A stretch of DNA of 64,000 nucleotides from Bacillota bacterium (GTDB taxonomy: Bacteria; Bacillota; Clostridia; Christensenellales; CAG-138). Made by a program: the position numbers and the translations under genes. Where the stretch lies: assembly GCA_023435025.1 (NCBI GenBank), contig JAEYSE010000022.1, forward strand, positions 1 to 64,000. The letters run 5' to 3'. The notes below the pieces were generated by a model. The model saw only the letters and a program-made list of their open reading frames with translations. It searched no databases and was not told the DNA's origin. Positions 1 to 12,200 of the stretch are shown one piece after another; within the stretch, counting starts at the first letter, position 1; each line of letters begins with the position of its first letter.

Positions 1-1175
1 ACCGTACGGCCGCCTTCGCGGATAGCGAAGCGTAAGCCTTCTTCGATCGCGATCGGCGTGATCAGCTTGATGGTCATCTGGATGTTGTCGCCAGGCATAA
101 CCATTTCAACGCCCTCAGGCAGTTCGATCGTGCCGGTAACGTCCGTTGTACGGAAGTAGAACTGCGGACGGTAGCCGGGGAAGAACGGGGTATGACGGCC
201 GCCTTCTTCCTTGGTCAGAACGTACACCTCACCCTTGTAGTGGGTGTGGGGCTTGATGGAGCCGGGCTTTGCAAGCACCTGGCCGCGCTCGATGTCCGTG
301 CGCTGTACGCCGCGCAGCAGAACGCCGATGTTGTCGCCCGCGATGGCCTGATCCAGCAGCTTGCGGAACATTTCAACGCCGGTAACAACGGTGGAGCGGG
401 TGTCGGCCAAGCCAACGATTTCAACGGTATCCTGCACCTTGATGGTACCGCGCTCTACACGGCCCGTAGCAACGGTGCCGCGGCCGGTGATGGAGAATAC
501 ATCTTCAACAGGCATCAAGAACGGCTTGTCGGCAGCGCGCTCCGGGGTGGGGATGTAGCTGTCAACAGCGTCCATCAGCTCGAAGATGCACTTGCAGCTC
601 TCGCACTCAGTGGCTTTCTTGCCAGCCATGAGATCTTCAATCGCGCGCAGAGCGGAACCCTTGATGATGGGGATATCGTCGCCGGGGAATTCGTAGCTAC
701 TGAGCAGCTCGCGGACTTCCATTTCGACGAGCTCGAGAAGCTCAGGATCGTCGACCTGGTCAACCTTGTTCATGAATACGACGATGTAAGGCACGCCGAC
801 CTGACGGGCGAGCAGGATGTGCTCACGGGTCTGGGGCATGGGGCCGTCCGCCGCGGATACAACCAGGATTGCGCCGTCCATCTGCGCGGCGCCGGTGATC
901 ATGTTCTTCACATAGTCGGCGTGACCCGGGCAGTCCACGTGCGCATAGTGGCGAGTAGCGGTCTGATACTCGACGTGCGCGGTATTGATCGTGATGCCAC
1001 GCGCCTTCTCTTCGGGCGCTTTGTCGATTTCGTCATAGCGCATTGCAGCGGCGTTGCCGGACTGTGAGAGCGCCATCGTGATGGTCGCCGTCAGGGTCGT
1101 CTTGCCGTGGTCAACGTGGCCGATGGTGCCGATGTTTACGTGCGGTTTGTTACGCTCGAATTTTGCCTTTGCCAT
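1..1175 (-). CDS. tuf: Elongation factor Tu (partial, 3' end outside window)
   Basis: EF-Tu is the GTPase that delivers aminoacyl-tRNA to the ribosomal A site. The reverse strand reads from ATG at 1175, preceded by an AGGAGGAA ribosome binding site, with the N-terminal [16 protein letters not shown] start. It stays open to the window edge, where the frame reads [11 protein letters not shown], a hallmark of the EF-Tu C-terminus. About ten codons and the stop therefore lie outside. It follows fusA by about 75 bases and is the last visible gene of the str-type operon. I see no frameshift in the visible part. Confidence 0.97.
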   Translation of the reverse strand, partial: MAKAKFERNKPHVNIGTIGHVDHGKTTLTATITMALSQSGNAAAMRYDEIDKAPEEKARGITINTAHVEYQTATRHYAHVDCPGHADYVKNMITGAAQMDGAILVVSAADGPMPQTREHILLARQVGVPYIVVFMNKVDQVDDPELLELVEMEVRELLSSYEFPGDDIPIIKGSALRAIEDLMAGKKATECESCKCIFELMDAVDSYIPTPERAADKPFLMPVEDVFSITGRGTVATGRVERGTIKVQDTVEIVGLADTRSTVVTGVEMFRKLLDQAIAGDNIGVLLRGVQRTDIERGQVLAKPGSIKPHTHYKGEVYVLTKEEGGRHTPFFPGYRPQFYFRTTDVTGTIELPEGVEMVMPGDNIQMTIKLITPIAIEEGLRFAIREGGRT

Positions 1176-1249
1176 GGTAATCGTTCCTCCTAAATACTGG
1201 TTATTCAGTCTATCATACGCACTTTCCGTGCGCTTAAAATGCTTCCGGG

Positions 1250-3322
1250 TTAGCGCCCTTTCCCCGTCACCTTAGCGGCGACACTGGTGGGCACCTCCTC
1301 ATAGTGGTCAAACTGCATGGTGAATGTTCCGCGGCCCTGCGTCCGGCTTCTTAAGTCCGTCGCATAGCCGAACATTTCGGATAGCGGGCACATGCCGTGG
1401 ATCGCCTGGCCGTTTCCGCGCGCTTCCATGCCTTCGATGCGGCCGCGGCGCGCGTTGATGTTGCCGATGACGTCTCCCATGTAATCCTCGGGCACAATGA
1501 CTTCCACCTTCATCATGGGCTCAAGCAGCACGGGTGCAGCCTTACTTGTCGCTTCCTTCAGAGCAAGAGAACCTGCGATCTTGTAAGCAAGTTCGCTAGA
1601 GTCCACCTCGTGATAGCTGCCGTCGAGCAGCGTCGCCTTGAAGTCCACCAGTTCGAACCCGCCAAGGGGCCCGCTGCGGGCGGCTTCCTGTATACCCTGG
1701 TCGATGGCCGGAATGTATTCCTTGGGAATTACGCCGCCGACCGTAAGGTTTTCAAACGCATAGCCCGCGCCCGGTTCTTGGGGTGTAAACTCCACAACGC
1801 AGTGGCCGTACTGACCATGGCCGCCGGTCTGGCGCACATAGCGGCCTTCGGCCTTGACGCCCTTGGTGATGGTTTCGCGGTAGGCGACCTGTGGCTTGCC
1901 CACGGTAGCTTCCACGCGGAACTCGCGGATTAATCGGTCCACGATGATTTCAAGATGCAGCTCGCCCATGCCCGCGATGATGGTCTGCCCCGTTTCCTGA
2001 TCCGTATAGGTCTTGAATGTGGGGTCTTCCTCCGCAAGCTTTACAAGCGCCAGCGTCATCTTATCCTGCCCGGCCTTGGTCTTAGGCTCAATGGCCACGC
2101 GGATAACCGGATCCGGGAATTCCATGGACTCCAAGAGCAGCGGCTTCTGTTCGTCGCAGAGCGTGTCGCCGGTGGAAGTGTCCTTGAACCCGCCTATGGC
2201 GGCGATATCGCCCGCATAAACTTCATCCACCTCGGTGCGGGCGCTGGCGTGCATCAAAAGGATGCGGCCCACGCGCTCGCGTTTGCCCTTAGACGCGTTG
2301 TAGATATACGTCCCGCTTTTGAGCGTGCCGCTGTACATGCGGAAAAACGTCAGCTTACCGACATAGGGATCGGTGACGATTTTAAAGGCAAGAGCTGCAA
2401 CCGGCGCCGTATCAGAAGGCTCGGTCGTGATGATTGCTTCCCCGTCTACTTCCTTGCCCTGCGCGGGCTCAATGTCGAGCGGAGAGGGCAGATAGTCCAC
2501 AATGGCATCAAGCAGCAGCTGCACACCCTTGTTGCGGTAGGATGTACCGCAGCATACGGGTACCACGGTGTTTGCGATAGTCGCTTTACGCAGGCAGGTG
2601 CGGATTTCGTCCGCAGTGAAGTCTTCGCCGCTTAAGTATTTTTCCAGCAGCGCTTCGTCCTGTTCCGCAACGGCTTCCACAAGATTTCCGCGATATTCTT
2701 CACAGGCGCCGAGCATATCCTGCGGAATCTCTTCCTCCCGGATATCCACGCCCATGTCGTCGTAATAGACCTCGGCCTTCATTTTGATGAGGTCGATGAT
2801 GCCTCGAAAACCCGCTTCCGCTCCGATGGGGATCTGAATGGGCACAGCGTTTGCGCCCAGGCGATCGTGCATCATTTGAACGACATTAAAAAAGTCCGCG
2901 CCGGTGATATCCATTTTGTTGACGTAGGCGATACGGGGAACGCCATACTTGGTCGCCTGACGCCAAACGGTTTCACTTTGCGGCTCCACGCCGCCCTTGG
3001 CGCAAAATACTGCTACCGCGCCATCGAGCACGCGCAAAGAACGCTCCACTTCAACGGTAAAGTCCACATGGCCCGGCGTGTCGATGATGTTGACGCGGTG
3101 CTCCCGCCAGTAGGCGGTAGTTGCTGCGGAGGCGATGGTGATGCCGCGCTCCTGCTCCTGCACCATGAAATCCATCGTAGCGGCGCCTTCATGCACCTCG
3201 CCCACCTTATGGATCTTGCCCGTGTAAAAAAGGATACGTTCGGTGGTCGTGGTCTTTCCGGCGTCTATATGCGCCATTATGCCTATGTTTCTGGTCATAT
3301 CCAGGGATGTCTGTCTAGGCAT
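1250..3322 (-). CDS. fusA: Elongation factor G
   Basis: EF-G is the translocase GTPase of translation. The protein has the G1 motif [14 protein letters not shown] near the N-terminus, G3 DTPGHVDF and G4 NKMD, then the usual domains II to V. I place the start at ATG 3322 (690 aa). It has an AAAGGAA ribosome binding site about eight bases upstream and gives the usual MPRQ start; an in-frame GTG two codons earlier is less well placed. It lies between rpsG and tuf in the standard str order. Length is normal for the family. Confidence 0.97.
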   Translation of the reverse strand: MPRQTSLDMTRNIGIMAHIDAGKTTTTERILFYTGKIHKVGEVHEGAATMDFMVQEQERGITIASAATTAYWREHRVNIIDTPGHVDFTVEVERSLRVLDGAVAVFCAKGGVEPQSETVWRQATKYGVPRIAYVNKMDITGADFFNVVQMMHDRLGANAVPIQIPIGAEAGFRGIIDLIKMKAEVYYDDMGVDIREEEIPQDMLGACEEYRGNLVEAVAEQDEALLEKYLSGEDFTADEIRTCLRKATIANTVVPVCCGTSYRNKGVQLLLDAIVDYLPSPLDIEPAQGKEVDGEAIITTEPSDTAPVAALAFKIVTDPYVGKLTFFRMYSGTLKSGTYIYNASKGKRERVGRILLMHASARTEVDEVYAGDIAAIGGFKDTSTGDTLCDEQKPLLLESMEFPDPVIRVAIEPKTKAGQDKMTLALVKLAEEDPTFKTYTDQETGQTIIAGMGELHLEIIVDRLIREFRVEATVGKPQVAYRETITKGVKAEGRYVRQTGGHGQYGHCVVEFTPQEPGAGYAFENLTVGGVIPKEYIPAIDQGIQEAARSGPLGGFELVDFKATLLDGSYHEVDSSELAYKIAGSLALKEATSKAAPVLLEPMMKVEVIVPEDYMGDVIGNINARRGRIEGMEARGNGQAIHGMCPLSEMFGYATDLRSRTQGRGTFTMQFDHYEEVPTSVAAKVTGKGR

Positions 3323-3466
3323 GGGCACGTTCCTTTCCGTTAAAGGGACAATGAGTAGTAACCATAAACAAAAAATCTTTCCTCCAATGGGTTACAAAAG
3401 GATAATGGTCCATCCGCATGAAAACAAGCCGCGGATACGGCAAGGCCGTATCCGCGAACCTTCTGC

Positions 3467-3937
3467 TTACCAGCGATAGTTTGCGAATGCCTTGTTGGCT
3501 TCGGCCATCTTGTGGGTGTCTTCCTTCTTTTTGAAGGCGTTACCCGCCTGATTGGCTGCGTCCATGATCTCGCCCGCAAGGCGCTGCATCATGGTGCGCT
3601 CGCCGCGATTGCGGGAATAGGATACGAGCCACCTGAGGCCAAGCGTCTGGCGACGCTCCGGACGGATTTCGATGGGGACCTGGTAAGTAGCACCGCCAAC
3701 GCGGCGCGCCTTGACTTCCAGAACAGGCATGATGTTACCCATTGCCTGCGTAAACACTTCTAAAGGTTCGCGGCCGGTCTTTTCGCGCACGATATCGAAC
3801 GCGCCATAGCAGGCCTTCTGCGCGGTGCCGCGCTTGCCATCGAGCATGACCTGGTTGATGAGCTTGGTCACGACGATGCTGTTATAAATGGGATCCGCAA
3901 GCACTTCGCGCTTGGGTATAAAACCACGTCTTGGCAT
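3467..3937 (-). CDS. rpsG: 30S ribosomal protein S7
   Basis: S7 is a primary binder of the 16S rRNA 3' domain that nucleates assembly of the small-subunit head. The 156-aa product has the normal bacterial length, the MPRRG start and the central segment [18 protein letters not shown] that is diagnostic for S7. The gene sits 13 bases after rpsL and about 145 bases before fusA, as in the conserved str operon. A GAGGAATAAAAC leader precedes the ATG. Nothing unusual is seen. Confidence 0.97.
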   Translation of the reverse strand: MPRRGFIPKREVLADPIYNSIVVTKLINQVMLDGKRGTAQKACYGAFDIVREKTGREPLEVFTQAMGNIMPVLEVKARRVGGATYQVPIEIRPERRQTLGLRWLVSYSRNRGERTMMQRLAGEIMDAANQAGNAFKKKEDTHKMAEANKAFANYRW

Positions 3938-3950
3938 GTTTTATTCCTCC

Positions 3951-4325
3951 TTACTTCTTCGGGCGCTTTGCGCCGTACAAGGAGCGGGACTGCATGCGCT
4001 TTGCAACGCCAGCAGTATCGAGCGCGCCACGGATGATGTGATACCTGACGCCCGGCAGGTCCTTTACGCGGCCGCCGCGGATGAGCACAACGGAGTGCTC
4101 CTGCAGGTTGTGGCCGATGCCGGGGATATAAGCGGTGCCCTCGAGGCCGTCCGTCAAACGGATACGAGCGATCTTGCGCAGCGCGGAGTTCGGCTTTTTC
4201 GGGGTCATGGTACGCACGGCGGTGCAAACGCCCCTACGCTGGGGACGCTTCTTGAGTATGGGGGAGTTGGACTTGTACTCCACCTGCTCCCTGCCTTTGC
4301 GGATCAATTGGTTGATCGTAGGCAT
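3951..4325 (-). CDS. rpsL: 30S ribosomal protein S12
   Basis: S12 is the decoding-centre protein that monitors codon-anticodon fidelity. The 124-aa product starts [13 protein letters not shown] and contains [11 protein letters not shown], where the lysine whose mutation gives streptomycin resistance in other bacteria has the wild-type state. [10 protein letters not shown] is also present. A good AGGAGG-type site lies just upstream. The first eleven bases upstream of rpsG form the only gap, so the two are surely co-transcribed. Confidence 0.97.
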   Translation of the reverse strand: MPTINQLIRKGREQVEYKSNSPILKKRPQRRGVCTAVRTMTPKKPNSALRKIARIRLTDGLEGTAYIPGIGHNLQEHSVVLIRGGRVKDLPGVRYHIIRGALDTAGVAKRMQSRSLYGAKRPKK

Positions 4326-4541
4326 TCTATTTCCTCCTAAATATTATCCAGTCGCTTTTTTGTCCGGGGCCAGCGCCCGACCTTCAGCATAGGTATTGGG
4401 CATTGGCAATGCAACGCGTTTGCGGCATCCTGCCGCCCGGTATCTATGTGTTAAGAAAACTCCCTGCAACCCCTTGAGGGAGAGATCATCTAAATGGTTG
4501 AGGCGCCTTTTATGCATCCGGATACCAACCGAGTACCAATG

Positions 4542-4778
4542 CTACTTGCGCACTCCCGCGCATGCAGCGCCGACTTCGATGCCGCACATTGCGCCCAGTT
4601 CCCGCATGGTATTTACCGTTTCCACGCTCACGTCGTGCTCCTCGCATGCGGTGCGCAGCCTATTCTGTAGGTATGACTCCGTGTCCAGGGCGATATACAC
4701 GCGCCCGAGCGTACCCACCCCTACGGCTTTTAGCACCTGCTTGGTGCCGACCACGGCGTTCTGAATACGATCCGCCAT
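4542..4778 (-). CDS. L7Ae/L30e-family RNA-binding protein (YbxF type)
   Basis: This is a 78-aa protein of the L7Ae/L30e/S12e/Gadd45 family, whose members bind kink-turn RNA. In Firmicutes a copy (YbxF/RplGB) sits between rpoC and rpsL, exactly the position here. The start ATG 4778 (MADRIQNAVVGTKQ) has an AAAGGGG site eight bases upstream, better than an in-frame ATG twelve codons earlier. The sequence has the family core VGVGTLGRVYIALD and a C-terminal MRELGAMCGIEVGAACA. Its RNA target cannot be told from sequence. Confidence 0.88.
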   Translation of the reverse strand: MADRIQNAVVGTKQVLKAVGVGTLGRVYIALDTESYLQNRLRTACEEHDVSVETVNTMRELGAMCGIEVGAACAGVRK

Positions 4779-4855
4779 TCCATACGCCCCTTTCGCCTTA
4801 CCCGCGTGTCCCATTTTTCCCCGGAAAATCGAGGGAAAGCGGCCCGGAAATCAAG

Positions 4856-4908
4856 ATACGCATGGTGCTTTTGAGAACAAACGTCCCGCAAAGGCGCACC
4901 ATGCGTAT
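4856..4908. other. Long inverted repeat between membrane-protein gene and L7Ae gene
   Basis: Perfect 13-base arms (ATACGCATGGTGC at 4856-4868 and its complement at 4896-4908) flank a 27-base loop. It is followed by TTTATC on the plus strand and by no T-run on the minus strand, so it is a poor terminator for the minus-strand operon. It could be a transcript-processing or leader structure for the L7Ae-rpsL part. Confidence 0.55.
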
Positions 4909-4978
4909 TTTATCATCCAGCCGGGGTGTTGTCAAAACCTTTTTTATACAGCGTCGCAATTACGCATAATATAGGAGA

Positions 4979-5725
4979 TTATTGCTCCACAGGGCAGACG
5001 GCATCCTCAGGCGTCCCGGTACCCACGCCCATATGCATACGCTTCCTAACAAACACCAGTCGAAGGCGCTTGCCGTTGACGTTGAGGGGGAACCAGCCAT
5101 CCTCCCTCATTCGGCGAAGAATGGGGAGACGAAACGGATCCAGTTCCGTCAAACCCGCATAGCGCTTTTCCAATACACTGGAAAGCACCCGTCCCACGAT
5201 GGCCGAAACAATTACCAGCGTCGCAAACAGCGCGAGCGGCAGCAGCATCGCGATACGCTCCAAAGCATCGGATACGCCGGGCAGCATCAGCGCAATCAGC
5301 GCGAGTATGCCCACAAACAGCGGTAGCAGTATGGGCAAGTACTCCAATGTTAGGATGCGCTTGCGGCAGGCGTTGCATACAGAAATCTGCACCGGCACAA
5401 GGGAGCCGACTGCCGATTTGATCTTAAGGCCGATGACGGAGCGCTTGGTGCGCTTGGGCTCCACATGCCCCAGATCCATCAGCCCGTAGTAGGCGCGCTT
5501 ATTGGGATGCTGCTTTTTACAAAGCCTGCATTCGTCGGTGTCAAAGAGCGGGTGAATGCCGCCTTCGGGCAGCAAGGAGGACAGTACCTCCAAATCCTGG
5601 GCGACCTGATCGCTCTCCTCCTCTTTGCCGTTCATTACGCAGACCTCGCAGGAGGGCATATTGAGCAGATCGCAGTGCGGCGTATGGTAGAGCCTGCACT
5701 TTTCGTTGGTAATGACCCGTTTCAT
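4979..5725 (-). CDS. Cys-rich membrane protein of unknown function
   Basis: I do not recognise this 248-aa protein. The N-terminal half carries paired cysteines suggestive of metal binding: C10, C18, C26/C29 with nearby histidines, C66/C69 and C117/C120. Two hydrophobic segments at about 128-149 and 156-180 look like a transmembrane hairpin, followed by a basic C-terminal tail. It starts 13 bases after rpoC and is therefore probably in the rpoBC transcript, an unusual place for a membrane protein. A role cannot be assigned; a zinc-ribbon-like domain is only a guess from the cysteine spacing. Confidence 0.75.
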   Translation of the reverse strand: MKRVITNEKCRLYHTPHCDLLNMPSCEVCVMNGKEEESDQVAQDLEVLSSLLPEGGIHPLFDTDECRLCKKQHPNKRAYYGLMDLGHVEPKRTKRSVIGLKIKSAVGSLVPVQISVCNACRKRILTLEYLPILLPLFVGILALIALMLPGVSDALERIAMLLPLALFATLVIVSAIVGRVLSSVLEKRYAGLTELDPFRLPILRRMREDGWFPLNVNGKRLRLVFVRKRMHMGVGTGTPEDAVCPVEQ

Positions 5726-5737
5726 TTGCGCTCCCCC

Positions 5738-8700
5738 TTACACGTTGGAGGTGTTTTCGCTTACCTCAACGTTCTTATACCGCTTGAGCCCTATGCCCGC
5801 GGGAATCAGCTTGCCGATGATGACGTTTTCCTTCAGGCCGACGAGCGGATCGATCTTGCCCTTTATGGCAGCTTCGGTCAGCACGCGCGTCGTCTCCTGG
5901 AAGGAGGCGGCGGACAGGAACGAGTCGGTCGCCAAACTCGCCTTGGTAATACCCAGGAGCTTGCGCTTTGCGATTGCCGGTTGGCCGCCGTTCATGATGA
6001 CAGCCTCGTTCTCACGCTCAAAGCGGAATATGTCGATGAGTTCGCCGGGCAGCATTTCCGTATCGCCCGCGTCCTCGATCTGGACTTTCCGAAGCATCTG
6101 GCGGATGATGATCTCGATATGCTTATCGGAGATCTCAACGCCCTGCAGACGGTATACGCTCTGGACTTCCTTGAGCATATACGCCTGTACGCCCTTAACG
6201 CCTTTGATCTTCAGGATGTCGTGCGGATTAATGGAGCCTTCGGTCAGCTCGTCACCAGCCTCCACCGTGTCTCCGTCGCGTACCTTGAGCTTGGAGCCGA
6301 ATGGGATGAGGTAGGTTTCGCTTTCGCCGTCTTCATTGGAGATGATGGCTTCGCGCTTTTTCTTGCTGTCGCTGAGCTTCACAACGCCGTTGATCTCGGA
6401 AATGACCGCAAGACCCTTCGGCTTTCTCGCTTCAAAGAGTTCCTCCACGCGGGGAAGACCCTGTGTAATATCGTCTCCAGCGACGCCGCCCGTATGGAAC
6501 GTACGCATCGTCAGCTGCGTACCGGGTTCGCCGATCGCCTGCGCCGCGATGATGCCTACCGCTTCGCCGATGTTGACTTCGTTGCCAGTCGCCAGGTTGG
6601 AACCGTAGCACTTGGCGCAAATTCCGTGTTCACTGCGGCACGTGAACACCGTACGGCAGGTGACTGAATCAAGGCCAAGCTTGCTTATCAGTTTGCACTC
6701 TTCCACATCGAGCAAGGTATTCGCTTTTATGAGTATCTCGCCGGTCTCCGGGTGCAACACATTGTCCGCTGTATAGCGGCCCAGCAAGCGATCGCCAAGG
6801 GGCTCAATCACCTTGTTGCCTTCATGAATAGCGGTAAAGCGCATGCCTTTGAGTGCCTCGCCGCGGACAGCAAAACAATCTTCTTCGCGCACGATAACAT
6901 CCTGGGAGACGTCCACCAGGCGGCGGGTGAGATAACCGGAGTCCGCGGTTCGAAGCGCGGTATCCGCCAAACCTTTGCGCGCGCCGTGCGAGGAAACGAA
7001 GAACTCGAGCACAGTAAGGCCCTCGCGGAAGTTCGCGCGGATGGGCACCTCGATGATCTGGCCGGACGGGTCCGCCATAAGACCGCGCATACCGGCAAGC
7101 TGGCGGATCTGCGCGGTGCTGCCGCGCGCGCCGGAGTTTGCCATCATGTAGATCGGGTTGTAGGGATCGAGCGACTTCATCAGCGCGTCGGTGACGTCGT
7201 TGGTGGTCTTTTCCCATACCTTGATTACGCGCTGCTTGCGCTCCGCGTCCGAGAACAGACCGCTGCGGAAGAGCCCGTCGATATTATCGACTTCCTTTTC
7301 CGCCAGCTGCAGCAGTTCCGGCTTTTCCTTGGGGACTGTGATGTCCTGGAAGCCCACGGTGATGCCGCCGCGCGTGGAATATTGGAAGCCCAGTTTTTTG
7401 ATGTTGTCCAGCACCTCGGAGGTGATGGTAGGGCCGTGCTTTCTGTAGCAGCTGTCCACGATCTTCCCAAGGTCCTTTTTAAGCACGAGGCGGTCTACCT
7501 CAAGCTGGAAGATATTCTCTTCCTTCGAGCGGTCCACATAGCCCAGGTCCTGCGGGATGGCGTTGTTGAAGAGCAGGCGGCCGACGGTGGTTTCAATTAC
7601 CTTGCGGCGCTTTTCCCCGTTCCATACGCGCTCCACGCGTACCTTGACGCGGGCCTGCAAAGCGACAACGCCCGTCTGGTAGGCCATGACTGCTTCGCTT
7701 TCGCTATGGAAGGCCTTACCTTCGCCCTTTGAGCCCGGACGGTCCAAAGTCAGGTAATAGCAGCCGATAACCATGTCCTGCGTGGGGGAAACAACCGGCT
7801 TACCGTCCTGCGGTTTCAATATGTTGTTGGAGGCAAGCATCAAAAAGCGTGCTTCTGCCTGTGCCTCCACCGAAAGCGGAACGTGTACGGCCATCTGGTC
7901 GCCGTCAAAGTCCGCGTTGTACGCGGTGCAGACGAGCGGATGCAGCTTTAGGGCGCGGCCTTCCACCAGCACCGGCTCAAACGCCTGAATACCCAGGCGG
8001 TGCAGCGTCGGCGCACGGTTTAACAGTACCGGGTGGTCCTTGATGACGCTTTCAAGCACGCCCCAGACCTCGGGGCGCACGCGCTCCACCATACGCTTGG
8101 CGGATTTGATGTTGTGGGCGTGGCCTTCCTCGACAAGCTTCTTCATGACGAAGGGCTTGAAGAGTTCGAGCGCCATTTCCTTGGGCAGGCCGCACTGGAA
8201 CATCTTAAGATCCGGGCCTACCACGATAACGGAACGGCCGGAATAGTCCACGCGCTTGCCCAAAAGGTTCTGCCTGAAACGGCCCTGCTTGCCGCGCAGC
8301 ATATCCGAAAGAGACTTTAAAGGCCGGTTGCCGGGGCCCGTAACGGGGCGGCCGCGACGGCCGTTATCGATGAGCGCGTCTACCGCTTCCTGAAGCATGC
8401 GCTTTTCGTTGCGCACGATGATATCAGGCGCCTTTAACTCCAACAGCCTCTTTAAGCGGTTGTTGCGGTTGATGACGCGGCGGTATAAATCGTTCAAATC
8501 GGAGGTCGCAAAGCGGCCGCCGTCGAGCTGCACCATGGGGCGCAGTTCGGGCGGTATGACCGGCACGACGTCGAGTATGATCCATTCCGGCTTGTTGCCG
8601 GATTTTAAAAACGCTTCCACCACCTCAAGGCGTTTGATGGCGTTTGCGCGCTTCTGGCCCGAAGCGTCCCGGATTTCCTCCCTGAGCTGCTGATCCAGCT

Positions 8701-9286
8701 CAGGAAGCTTAATCTGCTTCAACAGCTCCTTGATGGCTTCCGCGCCCATACCGGCCTTAAAGGCCTTGGGGCCGTACTTCTGCTGAGCTTCGCGGTACTC
8801 CTTATCCGTCAACAGGCTCTTGTGCACGAGCGGCGTTGTGCCCGGATCTATGACCACGAAGTTCGCGAAATAGAGAATCTTCTCTAAAGCGCGGGGGGAC
8901 ATATCCAGCAACATCTTCATGCGGCAGGGGATGCCCTTGAAGTACCAAATGTGAGAGACCGGGGCGGCAAGCTCGATATGGCCCATGCGCTCGCGCCTGA
9001 CCTTGGCTCTTGTGACTTCCACACCGCACTTGTCGCAGATGACGCCCTTGTAGCGCACCCGCTTGTAGCGCCCGCAATGGCATTCCCAATCCTTGGTGGG
9101 CCCGAATATCCGTTCGCAGAACAGGCCGTCCTTTTCTGGTTTGAGTGTGCGGTAGTTGATGGTTTCCGGTTTCTTGACTTCACCGTGGGACCAATCCCGC
9201 ATCTTTTCCGGAGATGCGAGGCTAATCTGTATCGCATCGAAATTCGTTAGTTCAAACAATTCGCGTCTCTCCCTTCCCGCACTCAA
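5738..9286 (-). CDS. rpoC: DNA-directed RNA polymerase beta' subunit
   Basis: The beta' subunit of RNA polymerase, 1182 aa. Near residue 70 it has the N-terminal zinc-binding CHCGRYKR...CDKCGVEV element. At about residue 457 lies the catalytic [12 protein letters not shown] motif that holds the active-site magnesium, and the trigger-loop and C-terminal regions follow. Its length is that of compact Firmicute beta' chains without the large proteobacterial insertion. Start ATG overlaps the rpoB stop by four bases, indicating translational coupling. Confidence 0.98.
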   Translation of the reverse strand: MSAGRERRELFELTNFDAIQISLASPEKMRDWSHGEVKKPETINYRTLKPEKDGLFCERIFGPTKDWECHCGRYKRVRYKGVICDKCGVEVTRAKVRRERMGHIELAAPVSHIWYFKGIPCRMKMLLDMSPRALEKILYFANFVVIDPGTTPLVHKSLLTDKEYREAQQKYGPKAFKAGMGAEAIKELLKQIKLPELDQQLREEIRDASGQKRANAIKRLEVVEAFLKSGNKPEWIILDVVPVIPPELRPMVQLDGGRFATSDLNDLYRRVINRNNRLKRLLELKAPDIIVRNEKRMLQEAVDALIDNGRRGRPVTGPGNRPLKSLSDMLRGKQGRFRQNLLGKRVDYSGRSVIVVGPDLKMFQCGLPKEMALELFKPFVMKKLVEEGHAHNIKSAKRMVERVRPEVWGVLESVIKDHPVLLNRAPTLHRLGIQAFEPVLVEGRALKLHPLVCTAYNADFDGDQMAVHVPLSVEAQAEARFLMLASNNILKPQDGKPVVSPTQDMVIGCYYLTLDRPGSKGEGKAFHSESEAVMAYQTGVVALQARVKVRVERVWNGEKRRKVIETTVGRLLFNNAIPQDLGYVDRSKEENIFQLEVDRLVLKKDLGKIVDSCYRKHGPTITSEVLDNIKKLGFQYSTRGGITVGFQDITVPKEKPELLQLAEKEVDNIDGLFRSGLFSDAERKQRVIKVWEKTTNDVTDALMKSLDPYNPIYMMANSGARGSTAQIRQLAGMRGLMADPSGQIIEVPIRANFREGLTVLEFFVSSHGARKGLADTALRTADSGYLTRRLVDVSQDVIVREEDCFAVRGEALKGMRFTAIHEGNKVIEPLGDRLLGRYTADNVLHPETGEILIKANTLLDVEECKLISKLGLDSVTCRTVFTCRSEHGICAKCYGSNLATGNEVNIGEAVGIIAAQAIGEPGTQLTMRTFHTGGVAGDDITQGLPRVEELFEARKPKGLAVISEINGVVKLSDSKKKREAIISNEDGESETYLIPFGSKLKVRDGDTVEAGDELTEGSINPHDILKIKGVKGVQAYMLKEVQSVYRLQGVEISDKHIEIIIRQMLRKVQIEDAGDTEMLPGELIDIFRFERENEAVIMNGGQPAIAKRKLLGITKASLATDSFLSAASFQETTRVLTEAAIKGKIDPLVGLKENVIIGKLIPAGIGLKRYKNVEVSENTSNV

Positions 9287-12200
9287 ACATCGAGATCATC
9301 GCCGGATTCGTCGTCCAGCAACAGCTCGCCATCCGTATCGTCATCGTCTGATTCCTCGTCAAACTCCTCAAAGTCGTCAAACTCGGAGAAGTCGTTAGCA
9401 CTCGGCCTGAGTATCGGCGGCGCGTCCTCGGTGCCCGCGATGTTGACGTCGATGACGGAGGGTTCTTCCTCTTCCACCGATTCGCCGATCTCGATGACCT
9501 CGCGGGTATCGGAAAGAACCTTAATATCAAGCGCAAGCGACTGCAGCTCCTTTATGAGCACCTTGAAGGATTCGGGTACGCCAGGCTGCGGTACGTTTTC
9601 GCCCTTGACGATTGCTTCATAGGTCTTAACGCGGCCCACGACGTCGTCAGACTTGACGGTGAGTATTTCCTGTAGGGTGTTCGCAGCGCCGTACGCTTCG
9701 AGCGCCCACACTTCCATCTCACCAAAGCGCTGGCCGCCAAACTGCGCCTTACCGCCCAGAGGCTGCTGCGTCACCAGCGAGTATGGGCCGGTGGAACGCG
9801 CGTGGATCTTGTCGTCCACCAAGTGCGCGAGCTTGAGGTAGTACATATAGCCGACGGAAACGCGGTTTTCAAAGGGCTCGCCGCTGCGGCCGTCGAAGAG
9901 CACCGTCTTACCATCTTCATTAAAACCGGCCTGCCTGAGGTGGAATTTGATATCCTCCTCGGTCGCGCCGTCGAATACCGGGGTGGCAATGTGCCAGCCA
10001 AGCTTCTTTGCGGCAAGGCCCAAATGCAGCTCAAGCACCTGCCCGATGTTCATACGGGAAGGCACGCCGAGCGGGTTCAATACGATCTGCAGCGGGGTGC
10101 CGTCGGGCAGGAAGGGCATATCCTCCTGCGGCAGTATGCGGGAAATAACGCCCTTGTTGCCATGGCGGCCCGCCATTTTGTCGCCAACGGAGATTTTGCG
10201 CTTCTGCGCGATATAGACGCGGACCAGCTCGTTGACGCCGGGGGAAAGCTCATCCTTGTTTTCACGGGTGAACACCTTGACGTCCACAATAATGCCATCT
10301 TCGCCATGCGGCACGCGCAAACTGGTGTCGCGTACCTCGCGTGCCTTTTCGCCGAATATGGCGCGCAGCAGGCGTTCTTCTGCGGTCAGCTCCGTCTCGC
10401 CCTTAGGCGTGACCTTACCAACCAGGATATCGCCGGAGCGAACTTCAGCGCCCGGGCGGATGATACCGTTTTCGTCCAGGTTCGCAAGCGCGTCTTCGCC
10501 GACGTTCGGGATGTCGCGCGTGATTTCTTCGGGCCCTAGCTTGGTGTCACGGGCCTCGGTTTCGTGTTCCTCTATATGGATGGAGGTGAACACGTCGTCC
10601 TTCACAAGCTCTTCACTGATGAGCACGGCGTCCTCGTAGTTGTAGCCCTCCCATGTCATGAAACCGATGAGAATGTTGCGGCCAAGCGCAATTTCGCCCA
10701 TATCGGTGGAAGCGCCGTCGGCCAGGACCTGGCCCTTTGCCACTTGCTCGCCCTTCTCCACGATGGGGCGCTGGTTCAAACAGGTGCCCTGGTTGGAGCG
10801 CTGGAACTTTGTGAGCTTGTAGGATTTAAAGGAACCGTCCCTGTGGGACTTCACAACGATCTTGCGGGCGGAAACGCTCGCCACCTCGCCGTCTTCCTGC
10901 GCAATGATCACAACGCCCGAGTCATGAGCGGCCTTATACTCCATGCCCGTGCCGACAACCGGCGCCTCGGGGACCAGAAGGGGTACTGCCTGACGCTGCA
11001 TGTTGGAGCCCATCAGCGCACGGTTCGCGTCGTCGTTCTCAAGGAACGGGATCATGGCCGTCGCCACCGAAACCAGCTGCTTGGGTGAAACGTCCATATA
11101 ATCGACCTCTTCGCTTTTGACCTCTATGATCTGGTCAAGCAAACGGGCGACGACACGGCTCTTTTTAAACCAGCGGGTCTCCGGGTCGATGGGTTCGTTA
11201 GCCTGCGCGACGATGAACGGATCTTCCTCGTCCGCGGTCAGGTATTCGATTTCGTCGGTAATAATATGGGCCTTAGCGTCTACCCTGCGGTACGGAGCTT
11301 CAATAAAGCCGTACTCGTTGATGCGCGCGTAGGTGGAAAGCGAGTTGATCAACCCGATGTTCGGACCTTCCGGCGTCTCAATGGGGCACATGCGGCCGTA
11401 ATGCGAATAGTGTACGTCGCGCACGTCAAACGTGGCGCGCTCACGGTTTAGTCCTCCGGGGCCCAGCGCGGAAAGACGGCGCTTGTGCGTCAGCTCCGCC
11501 AAGGGGTTCGTCTGATCCATGAACTGCGAAAGCTGCGAGGAGCCGAAGAACTCCTTGATGGCCGCCGTCACAGGACGGATGTTAATAAGGTTAGAAGGCA
11601 TGGCAACATCCATGTCCTGCAGGCTCATGCGCTCGCGCACCACGCGCTCCAGGCGGGTGAGGCCCACGCGCAGCTGGTTCTGCAAAAGCTCGCCCACGGA
11701 ACGGATGCGGCGGTTGCCTAAGTGGTCGATATCGTCTATTGTGCCAATGTCGTAATTGAGGCCGATCAAATAGCTGATGGAGGCCACGATATCATCCGGC
11801 ACGATGTGACGCGGAATGAGATCGTGAACATGCTCCTTCAAAAACGCCTTCTTGCCCGCATCGTCCATGCTTTCGCACTCTTTTAAAAGCTGCATGAGCG
11901 TGGGGAAATGGACGTTTTCATTGAGGCCCGCTTCCATGGGATCAAACGAGAGTATGTTGCGCGGGTTGATAAACTGGTTGCCCAGTACTTTCACGCGCTT
12001 GTTTTCAAAGCGCAGCCATACGTAGGGAACGCCCGCGTTCTCAATTTCCTTAGCTTTCTTCCGGGTAACGACCTGACCCGCTTCCGCCACGATCTCGCCC
12101 GTAATGGGGGAAATGGCGGCTTCGTCGAGCGTATGTCCGGATATGCGCCTTGCAAGCGAAAGCTTCTTATTAAATTTATAGCGGCCCACGCGCGCAAGAT

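Noticed and set aside
192..1067. Long plus-strand frame opposite tuf
   Set aside because: Antisense shadow of EF-Tu; the protein on the minus strand is unmistakable.
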